A stretch of 64,000 nt of DNA, from assembly GCA_029262855.1 (NCBI GenBank), contig JAJCYP010000030.1, positions 69,111 to 133,110 on the forward strand. Direction: 5' to 3'. This DNA comes from Bacteroidota bacterium (GTDB taxonomy: Bacteria > Bacteroidota > Rhodothermia > Rhodothermales > UBA10348). The stretch's first letter is position 1. Every line of letters starts with the position of its first letter. The notes under the pieces were generated by a model, which ran no database searches, was not told where the DNA came from, and saw nothing but the letters and a program-made list of their open reading frames with translations. Shown piece by piece: positions 46,254-54,686 of the stretch. The position numbers and the translations under genes were made by a program.

Positions 46254-46559
46254 ATGGTCACCATCGAAGATGTCAAGTATGTTGCGCGCCTGGCCAGGCT
46301 GTCGTTCACTCCTGAAGAGGAGGAGCATATGGCCCGCGACCTGTCAAGTATCCTGGGCTACATGCGGCAGTTGGATGAAGTGGATACTTCTGAGGTCGCG
46401 CCCATGGAGCATGTCCTTGACCGGGTCGATGTCTTCCGGGAGGATGTCAAACAGAGCCGCATAACCCATGTCGAGGCACTCTCGAACGCCCCAGACACCG
46501 ACGGAGACCACTTCCGCGTGCCGCGCGTTATCCCGTCTCCATCCGCGGGCCCACGTTGA
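46254..46559 (+). CDS. gatC: Asp-tRNA(Asn)/Glu-tRNA(Gln) amidotransferase subunit C
   Basis: 101-residue small subunit of the GatCAB enzyme that converts mischarged Glu-tRNA(Gln) or Asp-tRNA(Asn). Typical blocks are VTIEDVKYVARLARLSFTPE, LSSILGYMRQLDEVDTSEV and the C-terminal FRVPRVI. ATG 46254 is 7 bp after the plsC stop, consistent with coupling. gatA and gatB are not in the window. Followed by a promoter-like sequence and the microcompartment genes. Confidence 0.92.
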   Translation: MVTIEDVKYVARLARLSFTPEEEEHMARDLSSILGYMRQLDEVDTSEVAPMEHVLDRVDVFREDVKQSRITHVEALSNAPDTDGDHFRVPRVIPSPSAGPR

Positions 46560-46589
46560 TTGACAATCCCGGAAATGAGCGTCTATATT
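46560..46589 (+). promoter_or_regulatory. Housekeeping-type promoter for the microcompartment genes
   Basis: TTGACA at 46560-46565 is followed after 18 bases by TATATT at 46584-46589. This is a near-consensus sigma-70 arrangement immediately after the gatC stop and about 65 bp before ATG 46654. It differs from the sigma-28-like sites in the pilus locus. Bacteroidota promoters often differ from this form, hence moderate confidence. Confidence 0.6.
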
Positions 46590-46653
46590 GACCATCGGCG
46601 GCGACGGTCCGCGATGGGACGAAGTCTGAACCAGATCACACAGAATACCCGTT

Positions 46654-46941
46654 ATGGCTGACGACTACGGAATGGCTCTTGGAATGATTGAAACGCGGGG
46701 ATTGGTCGGTGCCGTTGAGGCGGCCGATGCCATGGTGAAGGCGGCCCGGGTTCAACTCATTGGCAAGGAAACCATTGGTGGCGGCTTCGTCACGGTGATG
46801 GTCCGCGGAGACGTGGGTGCCGTCAAGGCTGCAACGGATGCCGGCGCCGCCGCGGCCGAGCGTGTCGGAGAACTCGTGTCCGTGCACGTAATTCCTCGAC
46901 CGCACAGCGATGTCGAGTCCATTCTTCCGTCAGGCGTCTAG
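46654..46941 (+). CDS. Bacterial microcompartment shell protein (BMC-H)
   Basis: 95-residue hexameric shell protein. It shows [40 protein letters not shown] and [20 protein letters not shown] followed by [12 protein letters not shown], matching PduA/CcmK-type proteins along the whole length. The pore loop is GGGF (residues 42-46) rather than the common GSGL. No vertex protein (BMC-P), trimer shell protein or encapsulated enzyme lies in the window, so the compartment, if any, must be completed elsewhere. The next gene follows after 9 bp. Confidence 0.93.
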   Translation: MADDYGMALGMIETRGLVGAVEAADAMVKAARVQLIGKETIGGGFVTVMVRGDVGAVKAATDAGAAAAERVGELVSVHVIPRPHSDVESILPSGV

Positions 46942-46950
46942 GCGGCCTGC

Positions 46951-47481
46951 GTGATGGACCAGGGGGCACTTGGCCTCATAGAAACCAAGGGGCTGGTGGC
47001 CGCCATTGAGGCGGCCGATGCAGCCGCAAAGGCTGCCAGTGTGCGCCTCCTCGGGATTCAGAAGACAAATCCGGCGCTGATCACGGTTCAGGTAGTCGGC
47101 GAGACTGCCGCGGTCCGGTCGGCGATCGATGCGGCCAAGGCCGCCGCCGAGCGGGTGGGCACAGTGGTTTCGACCCACGTCATTCCGCGCCCTGCAATAG
47201 ACGTGGCCAGGATGCAATCACTCGGGAGTACACTCAAGAAACCTGCGCCGAAGAGGGCCGCGCCGAGCCCGACCGCCAGGAGTGCGAAGGCCACCTCGCG
47301 GAAGCCCACGACCCGTCCTTCAACCCTGGCGGCCCCGCCGGTCAAAGAGGCGGGCAGTTTGGCGTCCATGACGGTGCGAGAGCTCCGGGCTCTGGCCAGG
47401 TCAACCGAAGGCCTCTCTATCCAGGGTCGTGAGATAGCGCGGGCCAGCAAGGCAGAACTGCTTCAGGCTCTGGGGCGTTAG
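46951..47481 (+). CDS. Microcompartment shell protein with Rho_N-like C-terminal domain
   Basis: 176 residues. Residues 5-85 form a BMC domain (ALGLIETKGLVAAIEAADAA, SVRLLGIQKTNPALITVQVV, STHVIPRP). Residues 91-135 are a basic Ala/Pro/Lys/Arg linker. Residues 136-176 (SLASMTVRELRALARSTEGL then SIQGREIARASKAELLQALG) resemble the Rho_N/SAP-like helical domain that binds nucleic acid in Rho. BMC proteins with nucleic-acid-binding tails are known from EutK (helix-turn-helix), but a Rho_N tail is unfamiliar to me. GTG 46951 or ATG 46954 is the start. Probably binds RNA or DNA at the shell; inferred. Confidence 0.82.
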   Translation: MMDQGALGLIETKGLVAAIEAADAAAKAASVRLLGIQKTNPALITVQVVGETAAVRSAIDAAKAAAERVGTVVSTHVIPRPAIDVARMQSLGSTLKKPAPKRAAPSPTARSAKATSRKPTTRPSTLAAPPVKEAGSLASMTVRELRALARSTEGLSIQGREIARASKAELLQALGR

Positions 47482-47503
47482 CCGTTCCCAATCCTGAGGG
47501 CTC

Positions 47504-48496
47504 ATGTCAACACCATTCCGGAAATGGCTCAACACGCGATTCAGCGAGTTCATGTCATTCCAGCCAATGGGCGAGCGGGCATCGCCCGACGATGAAGGCC
47601 CCAAGGGCGTTGTCGTGGCGTTCTGTGTGCTGGCCAGCGTGCTTCTCTGGTTCAGTTTCTCGATGCGGGAGTCTCATCAACGGATGCTCGAGATTCCGCT
47701 CGAAGTGGTCAACCTGGATGAGTCCCAGGCACTCGCGAGCCGCCCTCCTGAGTCCGTTCGGGTTCAGGTGGATGGGGAGGGAATCCAGTTATTGAGGCTG
47801 TACTACAATCCGCCTTCGATCCCGGTGGATGCGTCAGTAGATAATTTCGACCTGACCACGGCAGCCTCAGAGGCTATCACGGGTGTCCGGATCGAGACCA
47901 TCATTCCAAGAACGGTGACACTGCAGAAGGACGTTCGCCTCCGCAAGCGTGTCCCGCTCATGCCGAGGGTGTCGGTTGTTCCGCCCGCTGGCCATCATCT
48001 TGTCGGGACTCCGCGCATACGCCCCGATTCCGTCACCATCGAAGGCGCGCGCTCAATCATTGCGGGGATCGCGGAGTGGCCAACCCGAAGACTGCAGTTC
48101 CAGCCTCAGGGCGACACGGTCTCCGTGATGGTGACCCTGTCGGACTCGCTCGGAGATCTGATTGAGCTCGATGCGTCTTCCGCCATCTATTCTGCATCCG
48201 TGAGGGAGTTTACGGAGGGCTCTCGCCAGGTGGCCATCACTGTGATCGGTGCTCCTGCCCGGCAGGACATCAAGTTTGACCCTCCGACGGTGCGGGTCGT
48301 TTACCAGGTCGCGCTCGACCAATATGACGAGGCCCTGGAGGCCGAGGATTTCTACGCGGAGGTTCACTTCGATGCCATGCGCAGGGATACGACAGGGAGC
48401 GTCGTTCCCGGTATCCACTACCCGGCCGGAATCAGATTCCGGGAGTATCGGCTGGAGCCGTCGGCGCTTGGTTACTACTTCGAGGTAATCGACTGA
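47504..48496 (+). CDS. YbbR-domain protein
   Basis: 330-residue protein with one membrane helix near residues 35-53 (VVVAFCVLASVLLWFSFSM) and repeated YbbR-like beta domains outside (IPLEVVNLDESQALASRPPE, VRVQVDGEGIQLL, VTLQKDVRLRKRVPLMPRVS, PRIRPDSVTIEGAR). YbbR (CdaR) proteins in Firmicutes regulate the c-di-AMP cyclase CdaA; no cyclase is encoded nearby here. Starts 22 bp after the BMC-Rho_N gene and is followed by the EamA transporter 13 bp later, so it shares their transcription direction and perhaps their transcript. Confidence 0.82.
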   Translation: MSTPFRKWLNTRFSEFMSFQPMGERASPDDEGPKGVVVAFCVLASVLLWFSFSMRESHQRMLEIPLEVVNLDESQALASRPPESVRVQVDGEGIQLLRLYYNPPSIPVDASVDNFDLTTAASEAITGVRIETIIPRTVTLQKDVRLRKRVPLMPRVSVVPPAGHHLVGTPRIRPDSVTIEGARSIIAGIAEWPTRRLQFQPQGDTVSVMVTLSDSLGDLIELDASSAIYSASVREFTEGSRQVAITVIGAPARQDIKFDPPTVRVVYQVALDQYDEALEAEDFYAEVHFDAMRRDTTGSVVPGIHYPAGIRFREYRLEPSALGYYFEVID

Positions 48497-48509
48497 TTCC
48501 CGTGAAAGC

Positions 48510-49373
48510 ATGACCTATCTCCTACTGGCGATTGCCAGCAGCCTTGGGATAGGTGTTGTCTTCAAGATGGCCAGTGTTCGGGGGATCGAAAGACTGCCCC
48601 TGCTTGCGGTCAACTACCTGGTGGCTGCCCTCATAGGATTGGGTCTGGTATTCTCGTCGGACCGTCCGGTCGCGCCGACGCTGAACGCGGAGTTTCTGGT
48701 GTTCTCGCTCTCTGTCGGCGGGCTGCTTATCGGGTCCTTCTTCCTGTTTGCGCTCGCGACGCACAAGGCCGGGATGTCGATCACGATCGCGGTGATGCGA
48801 ACCGGAGTCAGCATCCCGTTCCTGGTGTCCTGGCTGGCGTGGGGGGAGGTCCCGAGCGGTGGCCAGTGGATCGGGTTTGGACTGGTCGTGCTGGCCCTGG
48901 TGTTTCTGACCCGGCCACAAGAAGTCGTTCCGGGTCAGCGGCCGGATCGGGCTGGCGCCCTGCTGCTGCTGGCCGTGTTCGTTGGGGGAGGCCTGGGGGA
49001 CCTTTCCTTCAAGGCCTTCGACGTCTGGTTTGCCCCAGAGGTCGATGGGCATGTCTTCCTGGTCTTCGCCTTCGGCCTGGCCTTTCTGGTATCGGCGGTC
49101 ATGTTGGCAAGGCGGCCACCCGACGATCGGCTCCCGCGCTCCGATGCCTGGGCCATGGGCCTGGTATTGGGTGGCGTGAATTATGCTTCCATCCTCTTCG
49201 TGCTCGGCGCGGTGGCCCGCATCCCGGCCATTGTGGTCTTTCCGACCATCTCGGTGTCGGTCGTCGTGGGAAGCGCGTTGCTGGGCGTTGTAATCTGGCG
49301 CGAACGGCTCTCCTCGACCACCATGGCCGGAATCGCTCTGGCGGCCGTGGCCGTGGTGCTGCTCAATTTTTAA
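48510..49373 (+). CDS. EamA/DMT-family transporter
   Basis: 287-residue protein with about ten membrane helices arranged as two EamA repeats, each ending in a motif like SWLAWGEVPSGGQWIGFGLV and LLGVVIWRERLSSTTMAGIA. Members export amino acids, metabolites or drugs; the substrate cannot be predicted. ATG 48510 begins directly with the first helix (YLLLAIASSLGIGVVFKMA). Separated from the next gene by a 72-bp gap with an AT-rich stretch that may hold a promoter. Confidence 0.88.
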   Translation: MTYLLLAIASSLGIGVVFKMASVRGIERLPLLAVNYLVAALIGLGLVFSSDRPVAPTLNAEFLVFSLSVGGLLIGSFFLFALATHKAGMSITIAVMRTGVSIPFLVSWLAWGEVPSGGQWIGFGLVVLALVFLTRPQEVVPGQRPDRAGALLLLAVFVGGGLGDLSFKAFDVWFAPEVDGHVFLVFAFGLAFLVSAVMLARRPPDDRLPRSDAWAMGLVLGGVNYASILFVLGAVARIPAIVVFPTISVSVVVGSALLGVVIWRERLSSTTMAGIALAAVAVVLLNF

Positions 49374-49445
49374 GCACCGCCGGGTCGACGGAACGTACTT
49401 TATTGAACTTTCAGTATTTTTTGAAACCACCGCATCAAGGCACCG

Positions 49446-50111
49446 TTGACCGATTTCAGGGCCAATAAGAATTCCCAAAAGGGTTCGGAACGGCCTTCGT
49501 TCGTTGACTTGCCGAACGGGATTTTTACGCTCGATGGCGTCTGGTTTCATACGCGAATCCAGGACCTCGAGGCCTTCGCGGGTCCTGTGCTCGAGAAGGT
49601 CTCGCTGAAACAGCTCCTCCGGGACGCGGGAAGTTGGTTTCGATCACCCATGGCTGTCAGCCTGTGGGCGATGCTTGCAGCCCTGATGTTCAAGAGCCTC
49701 GGAGTTGCCATCGTAGCCGGCGTGACGGCCTTTGTCGGGTGGACGATGCTTTCGCCCGGAATCGTCTTTCGCCCCCTGGTTGCGGCGCATCGGATTCTAG
49801 GCCATCCGATGGCCGTGGGTGTGGCGTATGTGCTGGGGCTCAGTTGGTTGAGCTCCGGCGGAGACATAGCGCCTGTCGTCGTGGGCCTGGTCTGGTTCGT
49901 TGGGCTCCGATGGGGCATCCTGGCCCGAATGCTGGACCCAGTGCTCGAGCCCTTGCTGGACCGTATGTACAGGCTGCAGTCGCCGGACCAGATTCTCAGA
50001 TCCCTGATCATTCGGCACGCCCTGGCGCACCGTATCTCCATTGGTGATCTCGACGAGATGGAGCGACGGATGCTCGAGATCGCCAACCGGCATCGAAAGA
50101 AACAGACCTGA
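49446..50111 (+). CDS. Membrane protein of unknown function
   Basis: Unrecognised 221-residue protein. About 70 soluble residues precede three or four hydrophobic helices (MAVSLWAMLAALMFKSLGVA, IVAGVTAFVGWTMLSPGIVF, VGVAYVLGLSWLSSGG, APVVVGLVWFVGLRWGILA), then a charged C-terminal tail of about 50 residues with a helical DEMERRMLEIANRHRKK end. The TTG start at 49446 is the earliest in the AT-rich leader; ATG 49651 would remove the soluble part. It overlaps the next gene by one base (TGATG) and heads the menaquinone operon in order. Confidence 0.6.
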   Translation: MTDFRANKNSQKGSERPSFVDLPNGIFTLDGVWFHTRIQDLEAFAGPVLEKVSLKQLLRDAGSWFRSPMAVSLWAMLAALMFKSLGVAIVAGVTAFVGWTMLSPGIVFRPLVAAHRILGHPMAVGVAYVLGLSWLSSGGDIAPVVVGLVWFVGLRWGILARMLDPVLEPLLDRMYRLQSPDQILRSLIIRHALAHRISIGDLDEMERRMLEIANRHRKKQT

Positions 50112-50749
50112 TGACCAACCCTTCCTTTACGCTGTACTTGGCTCGCCACGGCGAGACTGACTACAACCGCAGAAGGCTCATGCAGGGGCGTTCGATAGAC
50201 GCGAGCCTGAATGAGAGGGGGGCTCTGCAGGCCGAGGCCCTGGCCGAGCGGATGGCCGACGTCCCACTCGACGCAGTCTATGCCAGTACCCTGAAGCGAG
50301 CCTGGCAAACGGCGGATCTGCTCGCCAGGCCGCACGGACTGGTGCCACTGCTGCTTCCTGATCTGGTCGAGATGGCTTGGGGAGAGTTGGAGGGGAAGCC
50401 CATCTTGGAATTTGCCGACTATCTCAAAGAGGTGGGCGCCGCATGGAAAACCGGCAGGTTTGAACACCGCATTGGGGGCGGCGAGAGCATACTTGATGTG
50501 CAAGCCCGCGCGAAGGCCGTCTGGACGCACCTGAACGAGAGCCATGCCGATGGTGAGACAGCGTTTGTGGTCACCCACGGCCGCTTCCTTCGGGTTCTCT
50601 TGACGGTGGCGCTTGCAGACCGGGGATTGGCCGACATGGACCGCTTTCCCCATTCGAATACGGGGGTATATCGGCTCGAACGAGCGGCCGGTGTCTGGAC
50701 CTTGACGCTCATGAATTGCACGGCCCACCTGGAGGTTGTACCGCATTGA
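50111..50749 (+). CDS. Histidine phosphatase (phosphoglycerate-mutase-like)
   Basis: 212-residue enzyme with the catalytic LARHGETDYNRRRLMQGRS motif, the second histidine in VVTHGRFLRVLL, and DVPLDAVYASTLKRAWQTAD between them. The motifs fit CobC/PhoE-type broad phosphatases. It overlaps the upstream gene by 1 bp and the isochorismate synthase by 4 bp (TTGA), so it is inside the menaquinone operon. A role in that pathway is suggested only by context; no dedicated phosphatase step is known to me in the classic pathway. Confidence 0.85.
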   Translation: MTNPSFTLYLARHGETDYNRRRLMQGRSIDASLNERGALQAEALAERMADVPLDAVYASTLKRAWQTADLLARPHGLVPLLLPDLVEMAWGELEGKPILEFADYLKEVGAAWKTGRFEHRIGGGESILDVQARAKAVWTHLNESHADGETAFVVTHGRFLRVLLTVALADRGLADMDRFPHSNTGVYRLERAAGVWTLTLMNCTAHLEVVPH

Positions 50750-52122
50750 CTCAGATGGAAATCCTGACCGACGTCCGCGAGAACCTCGCGCTTGCTGTTG
50801 AGCGTGCCGCCATGCAGGGGGGAGGCACGCCGCTGCTCCGAGTTCGTGTTTCGGCGCCGAAGACGGACGCGTTTCGATGGTTGGCGTCGCAGCCGATGGG
50901 GACCCGGGCCCTCTGGTCTTCCCGAGGTACCGATCGGGTGGTGGCGATGTCCGGGATGGCGGACGTCTATGAGGCCGGAGAGCGACCCGATTTTGATCGA
51001 CTGAGTCAGTACATGACGCACCACCTGGCGGGAGCCCATCCCTCCATCCGCTACTACGGCGGAATCCGTTTCGATGGTGGACGATCCATGAGCGAGGAGT
51101 GGTCCTCGTTCGGCTCACTGCGAATGGTCCTGCCCCGCTTCGAACTCGTGATGGATGGGTCCGGTGTGGAGTTGGTCTGCAACCTGGTCCCGCACCACGA
51201 TCGTGCGCGCCTGGCTTCGATTCTGGATGAGATTCGCGCATTGCCCTGGCCGGGTGAGGAGGCCCCGTCGGGCCTTCCGCGAGCCGTGGACCGGCACGAC
51301 CAGCCAGCACGTGCGGAGTGGATGGCTCGCGTTCAGGAATCGCTCGACATCATTGAGGCGAACGAAATCCAAAAGGTGGTTCTGGCCAGGCGTTCCACGT
51401 TCGCGTTTGACGGGCCGGTGTCGCCCATCGACCTCATCGCCCGGCTATACGCTGAAGCTCCCAATCGATTTCACTATCTGGTTGAGACCGAAGATGGCAG
51501 TGCCTTTCTGGGCGCAACTCCAGAGAGGCTGGTCCGGAGAGAGCGGTCCTACGTCTTCACAGAGGCGGTGGCCGGAACCCGCCCGGCGGTGGATGACGAG
51601 ACCGACGATGCCGAACTCCTGGCCGCGCTCATGGCGAGCGACAAGGAGCAACGGGAGCATCTGTGTGTGCGGTGGGCCATCGAAGAAATTCTGCGACCCT
51701 TCTGCGACGAGCTGGTCGTGGATGCCCATGCCACCGAAATGCGGCTTTCCCAGGGCCGGCATCTCGTTTCCCGATTCAACGGCGTCCTGAATGACGGCGT
51801 GGATACCTGGCAACTCGTCCGGCACCTGCACCCCACCCCGGCCGTCGGAGGGTACCCGGCGCCAGCCGCAATTCGGGCGATTCGCAGGATGGAGTCTTTC
51901 GACCGTGGTTGGTACGCGGGACCGATCGGATGGGTGGGTCCTGAGGAGGCGGAGTTTGCCGTCGCACTCCGCTGCGCCCTGGTGACCGGTGACCAAATGC
52001 ACATCTACTCCGGAGCGGGCATCGTCAAGGGAAGCGAGCCGCAGTCGGAGTGGGACGAAATCGAACACAAGATCGTGGACTTTGCCCGCGTCCTGGGTCT
52101 TGCCGGAATCCAAGCCAAATAG
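50746..52122 (+). CDS. menF: Isochorismate synthase
   Basis: First committed enzyme of menaquinone synthesis, converting chorismate to isochorismate. The 458-residue protein has the chorismate-binding core: KVVLARRSTF, FLGATPERLVRRE, TEAVAGTRPA, KEQREHLCVRWAIEEILRPF, HLHPTPAVGGYPAPAAIRAI and GPIGWVGPEEAEFAVALRC, ending in an IYSGAGIVKGSEPQSEWDEI block. I chose TTG 50746 because a GGAGG lies about 10 bases upstream and the start overlaps the previous stop; ATG 50755 is possible. It is followed by menD with a 23-bp overlap. Confidence 0.93.
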   Translation: MTQMEILTDVRENLALAVERAAMQGGGTPLLRVRVSAPKTDAFRWLASQPMGTRALWSSRGTDRVVAMSGMADVYEAGERPDFDRLSQYMTHHLAGAHPSIRYYGGIRFDGGRSMSEEWSSFGSLRMVLPRFELVMDGSGVELVCNLVPHHDRARLASILDEIRALPWPGEEAPSGLPRAVDRHDQPARAEWMARVQESLDIIEANEIQKVVLARRSTFAFDGPVSPIDLIARLYAEAPNRFHYLVETEDGSAFLGATPERLVRRERSYVFTEAVAGTRPAVDDETDDAELLAALMASDKEQREHLCVRWAIEEILRPFCDELVVDAHATEMRLSQGRHLVSRFNGVLNDGVDTWQLVRHLHPTPAVGGYPAPAAIRAIRRMESFDRGWYAGPIGWVGPEEAEFAVALRCALVTGDQMHIYSGAGIVKGSEPQSEWDEIEHKIVDFARVLGLAGIQAK

Positions 52123-53827
52123 CACCCAGGCCTGGACGCACGCCCTCCTGGACGAGTTCGTCAAGGCTGGCGTAACCACTGTATGCCTGTCGCCGGGATC
52201 GCGATCGACGCCTCTGGTGGCCGCCGCGGCCGCTCATCCTGGTCTGCGAATCGTGACACACGTGGACGAGCGCGGAGCGGCGTTCTTTTGCCTGGGGCAC
52301 GGCCGCGCATCCGGGACACCCGCGGTCTGGCTCACTACCTCCGGCACGGCCGTGGCCAACGGATATCCCGCTGTGATTGAGGCGGCGATGGACCACGTGC
52401 CCATGATTTGCCTCACGGCCGATCGTCCGGAAGAACTGCGGGGGACGGGTGCCAACCAGACCATCCGGCAGCCCGGAATATTCGGTGACTACCCGCGTTA
52501 CCAGGTCGATCTGGAGGCCCCATCGCCCGAATCGGATCCTGCCCGGGCCAGGGAGATCGCCCGCACCGCCATTCGGGCCGCCTTGGGTCTTCCGGCGGGC
52601 CCGGTTCATCTGAACTGCCCGTTTCGCAAACCGCTTGAGCCCACCGGTTCATGGCCCGAGGCCAGCCCATCCGCGGGACCGCCTGCGGCGACGTCCGAAA
52701 CGCCTGACGTGACCGCACTGGTCGCGGCGATCAACCGCATTCCGTTCGGCGTGATACTCGCCGGGCGCATGGATGAGGCAACCGCCAGGGCCACAGGCGC
52801 GCTGTCGGAGAAGCTCTCGTGGCCGATTCTGCCTGATATCTGTTCGAGGCGGAGACTGGGGGGGGCGGGGGCTCGGACGCCGGCCGGGTCGCTGACGCCA
52901 GGGGGACCAATGACGATTCGATACGCCCACCTCCTCGCCGGGCGGCCACTTCCCCCCCCCGAGGCCGTGATCCAGATTGGGCGCATGCCGGTCTCCCAGA
53001 GGCTGACGCGGTCTCTGGCCGCCTCGGAGCCAAAGCTGTGGGCCGTGCTCGCGGACGGCCGCGAGCGAATCGACCCGCACCATGCCGCCACCGACCGTCT
53101 CCGCGATGCCTGCACGGCGACGATTGCGCTGACATCACGGGTCGCCGCGAAGGATGCTGACGCCCGTGCCTGGGCCTGGGCGAGCGCCGACCAGCGTCTC
53201 GCGGACCGGTTGCCAGGCGAGTGGACATCACTCAGCGAGCCTGCCGTTGCGGCCAGTGTCGCCGCCCACCTGACCACCCGTGATGCCCTGGTTCTGGCCT
53301 CCAGCATGCCAGTCCGCGATGTCAACACATTCGCGGGCCTCGGAGAACGTCCGGCCATGGTGGTGGCCAATCGGGGAGCAAGCGGGATCGATGGGACCAT
53401 CGCCACGGCGGCCGGCGTCTCGGACGTGCTTTCCAGGACGGCCGCGAGCGGCCGCACAGTCCTGCTGATCGGTGACCTCGCGTTCCTTCACGACCTGAAC
53501 AGCCTCGGGCTGATCCGGGATCGGCGCATCACCGTTGTTGTGGTGAACAATGATGGAGGTGGCATCTTCTCCTTTCTCCCGATTGCGGATCACAGGGATC
53601 TGTTCGAGCCGTACTTCGGCGCGGCGCACGGTCTTCAGTTTGATTCGGCCTCCGCCCTCTACGGCATACCCCACCATCGGCCCACGAGCCTGGCCCAATT
53701 GACGGAACTCCTCGCCAAGGCCAGGGCGAGTCTCTCTCCGGCCATCATCGAGGTGCAGACCTCCCGAGTGGAGAATGCGCAGGAGCACGAGCGCCTCCAA
53801 CAACTGGTTGCGAAGTGGCTGGACTGA
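52100..53827 (+). CDS. menD: SEPHCHC synthase
   Basis: Thiamine-diphosphate enzyme joining isochorismate and 2-oxoglutarate in menaquinone synthesis. Family blocks: AWTHALLDEFVKAGVTTVCL, SPGSRSTPLVAAAA, HVDERGAAFFCLGHGRASG, TADRPEELRGTGANQTI, FGDYPRY, and the cofactor region GDLAFLHDLNSLGL with VVVNNDGGGIFSFLP. TTG 52100 was chosen because it restores the family N-terminus and gives 575 residues, a normal length; the open frame starts earlier, within menF in another frame. Overlaps menH by 13 bp. Confidence 0.93.
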   Translation: MPESKPNSTQAWTHALLDEFVKAGVTTVCLSPGSRSTPLVAAAAAHPGLRIVTHVDERGAAFFCLGHGRASGTPAVWLTTSGTAVANGYPAVIEAAMDHVPMICLTADRPEELRGTGANQTIRQPGIFGDYPRYQVDLEAPSPESDPARAREIARTAIRAALGLPAGPVHLNCPFRKPLEPTGSWPEASPSAGPPAATSETPDVTALVAAINRIPFGVILAGRMDEATARATGALSEKLSWPILPDICSRRRLGGAGARTPAGSLTPGGPMTIRYAHLLAGRPLPPPEAVIQIGRMPVSQRLTRSLAASEPKLWAVLADGRERIDPHHAATDRLRDACTATIALTSRVAAKDADARAWAWASADQRLADRLPGEWTSLSEPAVAASVAAHLTTRDALVLASSMPVRDVNTFAGLGERPAMVVANRGASGIDGTIATAAGVSDVLSRTAASGRTVLLIGDLAFLHDLNSLGLIRDRRITVVVVNNDGGGIFSFLPIADHRDLFEPYFGAAHGLQFDSASALYGIPHHRPTSLAQLTELLAKARASLSPAIIEVQTSRVENAQEHERLQQLVAKWLD

Positions 53828-54609
53828 CCTCCTCCGAATGGGGCCCCGCCAATGCCCCCGTGTTGGTCCTGCTACACGGTTTTATGGGGAGCGGCGACGA
53901 TTGGGCGGCAATCGCGGATGCGCTTCCCGACTTTCGGATTCTGGCTCCAGACCTTCCCGGCCACGGTCGGTCCACAGGCCTGCCTGGCGAGGCCTACACG
54001 CTCACCGGAGCGGCCGAGCTCTGTGCGGGACTTCTGGCCACAGTTGCAGCGGGCGGCGGGCGACCGGTCCTGCTTGCCGGCTATTCGATGGGTGGACGCG
54101 TGGCCCAGGAGATTCTGGCGATGGGCCTCCTGCCGGCTTCAGCCGGGCTCTGCCTCATTGGGGCGCATCCGGGTTTCCAAACCGCAGCGCATCGAAAGGA
54201 GCGCCTCAACGCAGACCGGACGCTCGCAGACCGAATCGAAGAAGACTTCGAGTCCACGCTGGGCGAGTGGCTGGCACTCCCGATGTTCTCAACGCTGACC
54301 CGGGTCCAGCGCCAGGCCCTGACGAGGCGTCGTCTATCGCGGTGCCTGCCCGCTGAGTTGGCCCGGAGTCTGCGCGGCATGTCGACGGGGAGCCAGCCTG
54401 ACCGCCGGTCGGCGCTGGCTGGCGCAGCCTCCCGGATCCGTCTGGTTGCCGGAGAGCGTGATGAGCGGTATGTCCGCCTGCTGTCGGGCCTGGGGCCTGA
54501 CATGGTGACCATAGCCGGGGCCGGACACAACGTGCTGGTTGAGCGGCCCGCAGAGCTGGCTGCGATTCTGCGTGATCTGGCTCGCCGGCAGCTGGACAGC
54601 GAGGCGTGA
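53815..54609 (+). CDS. menH: SHCHC synthase (alpha/beta hydrolase)
   Basis: 264-residue alpha/beta-hydrolase removing pyruvate from SEPHCHC to form SHCHC. Motifs: LLHGFMGSGDDWAAIA, DLPGHGRST, nucleophile elbow AGYSMGGRVA (Ser) and the C-terminal AGAGHNVLVERP (His). The LLHGFMGS and GYSMGGR combination is characteristic for MenH among hydrolases. GTG 53815 overlaps menD. A small CCCTG/CAGGG hairpin lies in the 77-bp gap that follows. menC and menE are not present between here and menB. Confidence 0.88.
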   Translation: MAGLTSSEWGPANAPVLVLLHGFMGSGDDWAAIADALPDFRILAPDLPGHGRSTGLPGEAYTLTGAAELCAGLLATVAAGGGRPVLLAGYSMGGRVAQEILAMGLLPASAGLCLIGAHPGFQTAAHRKERLNADRTLADRIEEDFESTLGEWLALPMFSTLTRVQRQALTRRRLSRCLPAELARSLRGMSTGSQPDRRSALAGAASRIRLVAGERDERYVRLLSGLGPDMVTIAGAGHNVLVERPAELAAILRDLARRQLDSEA

Positions 54610-54686
54610 GCGTAGGAACCGCCCCCTGCAAACAGGGTAGGTCGCGGCGACTCCCCTCCGTTTGAACGACTCAGGACGCACGCTCC

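Noticed and set aside
49371-49400. TTAAG downstream of the EamA gene as a sigma-28-type promoter
   Set aside because: No GCCGATA-like octamer follows at 14-16 bases.
54610-54686. Possible tRNA or terminator in the gap after menH
   Set aside because: Only a 5-bp CCCTG/CAGGG hairpin without T tract; no tRNA fold.
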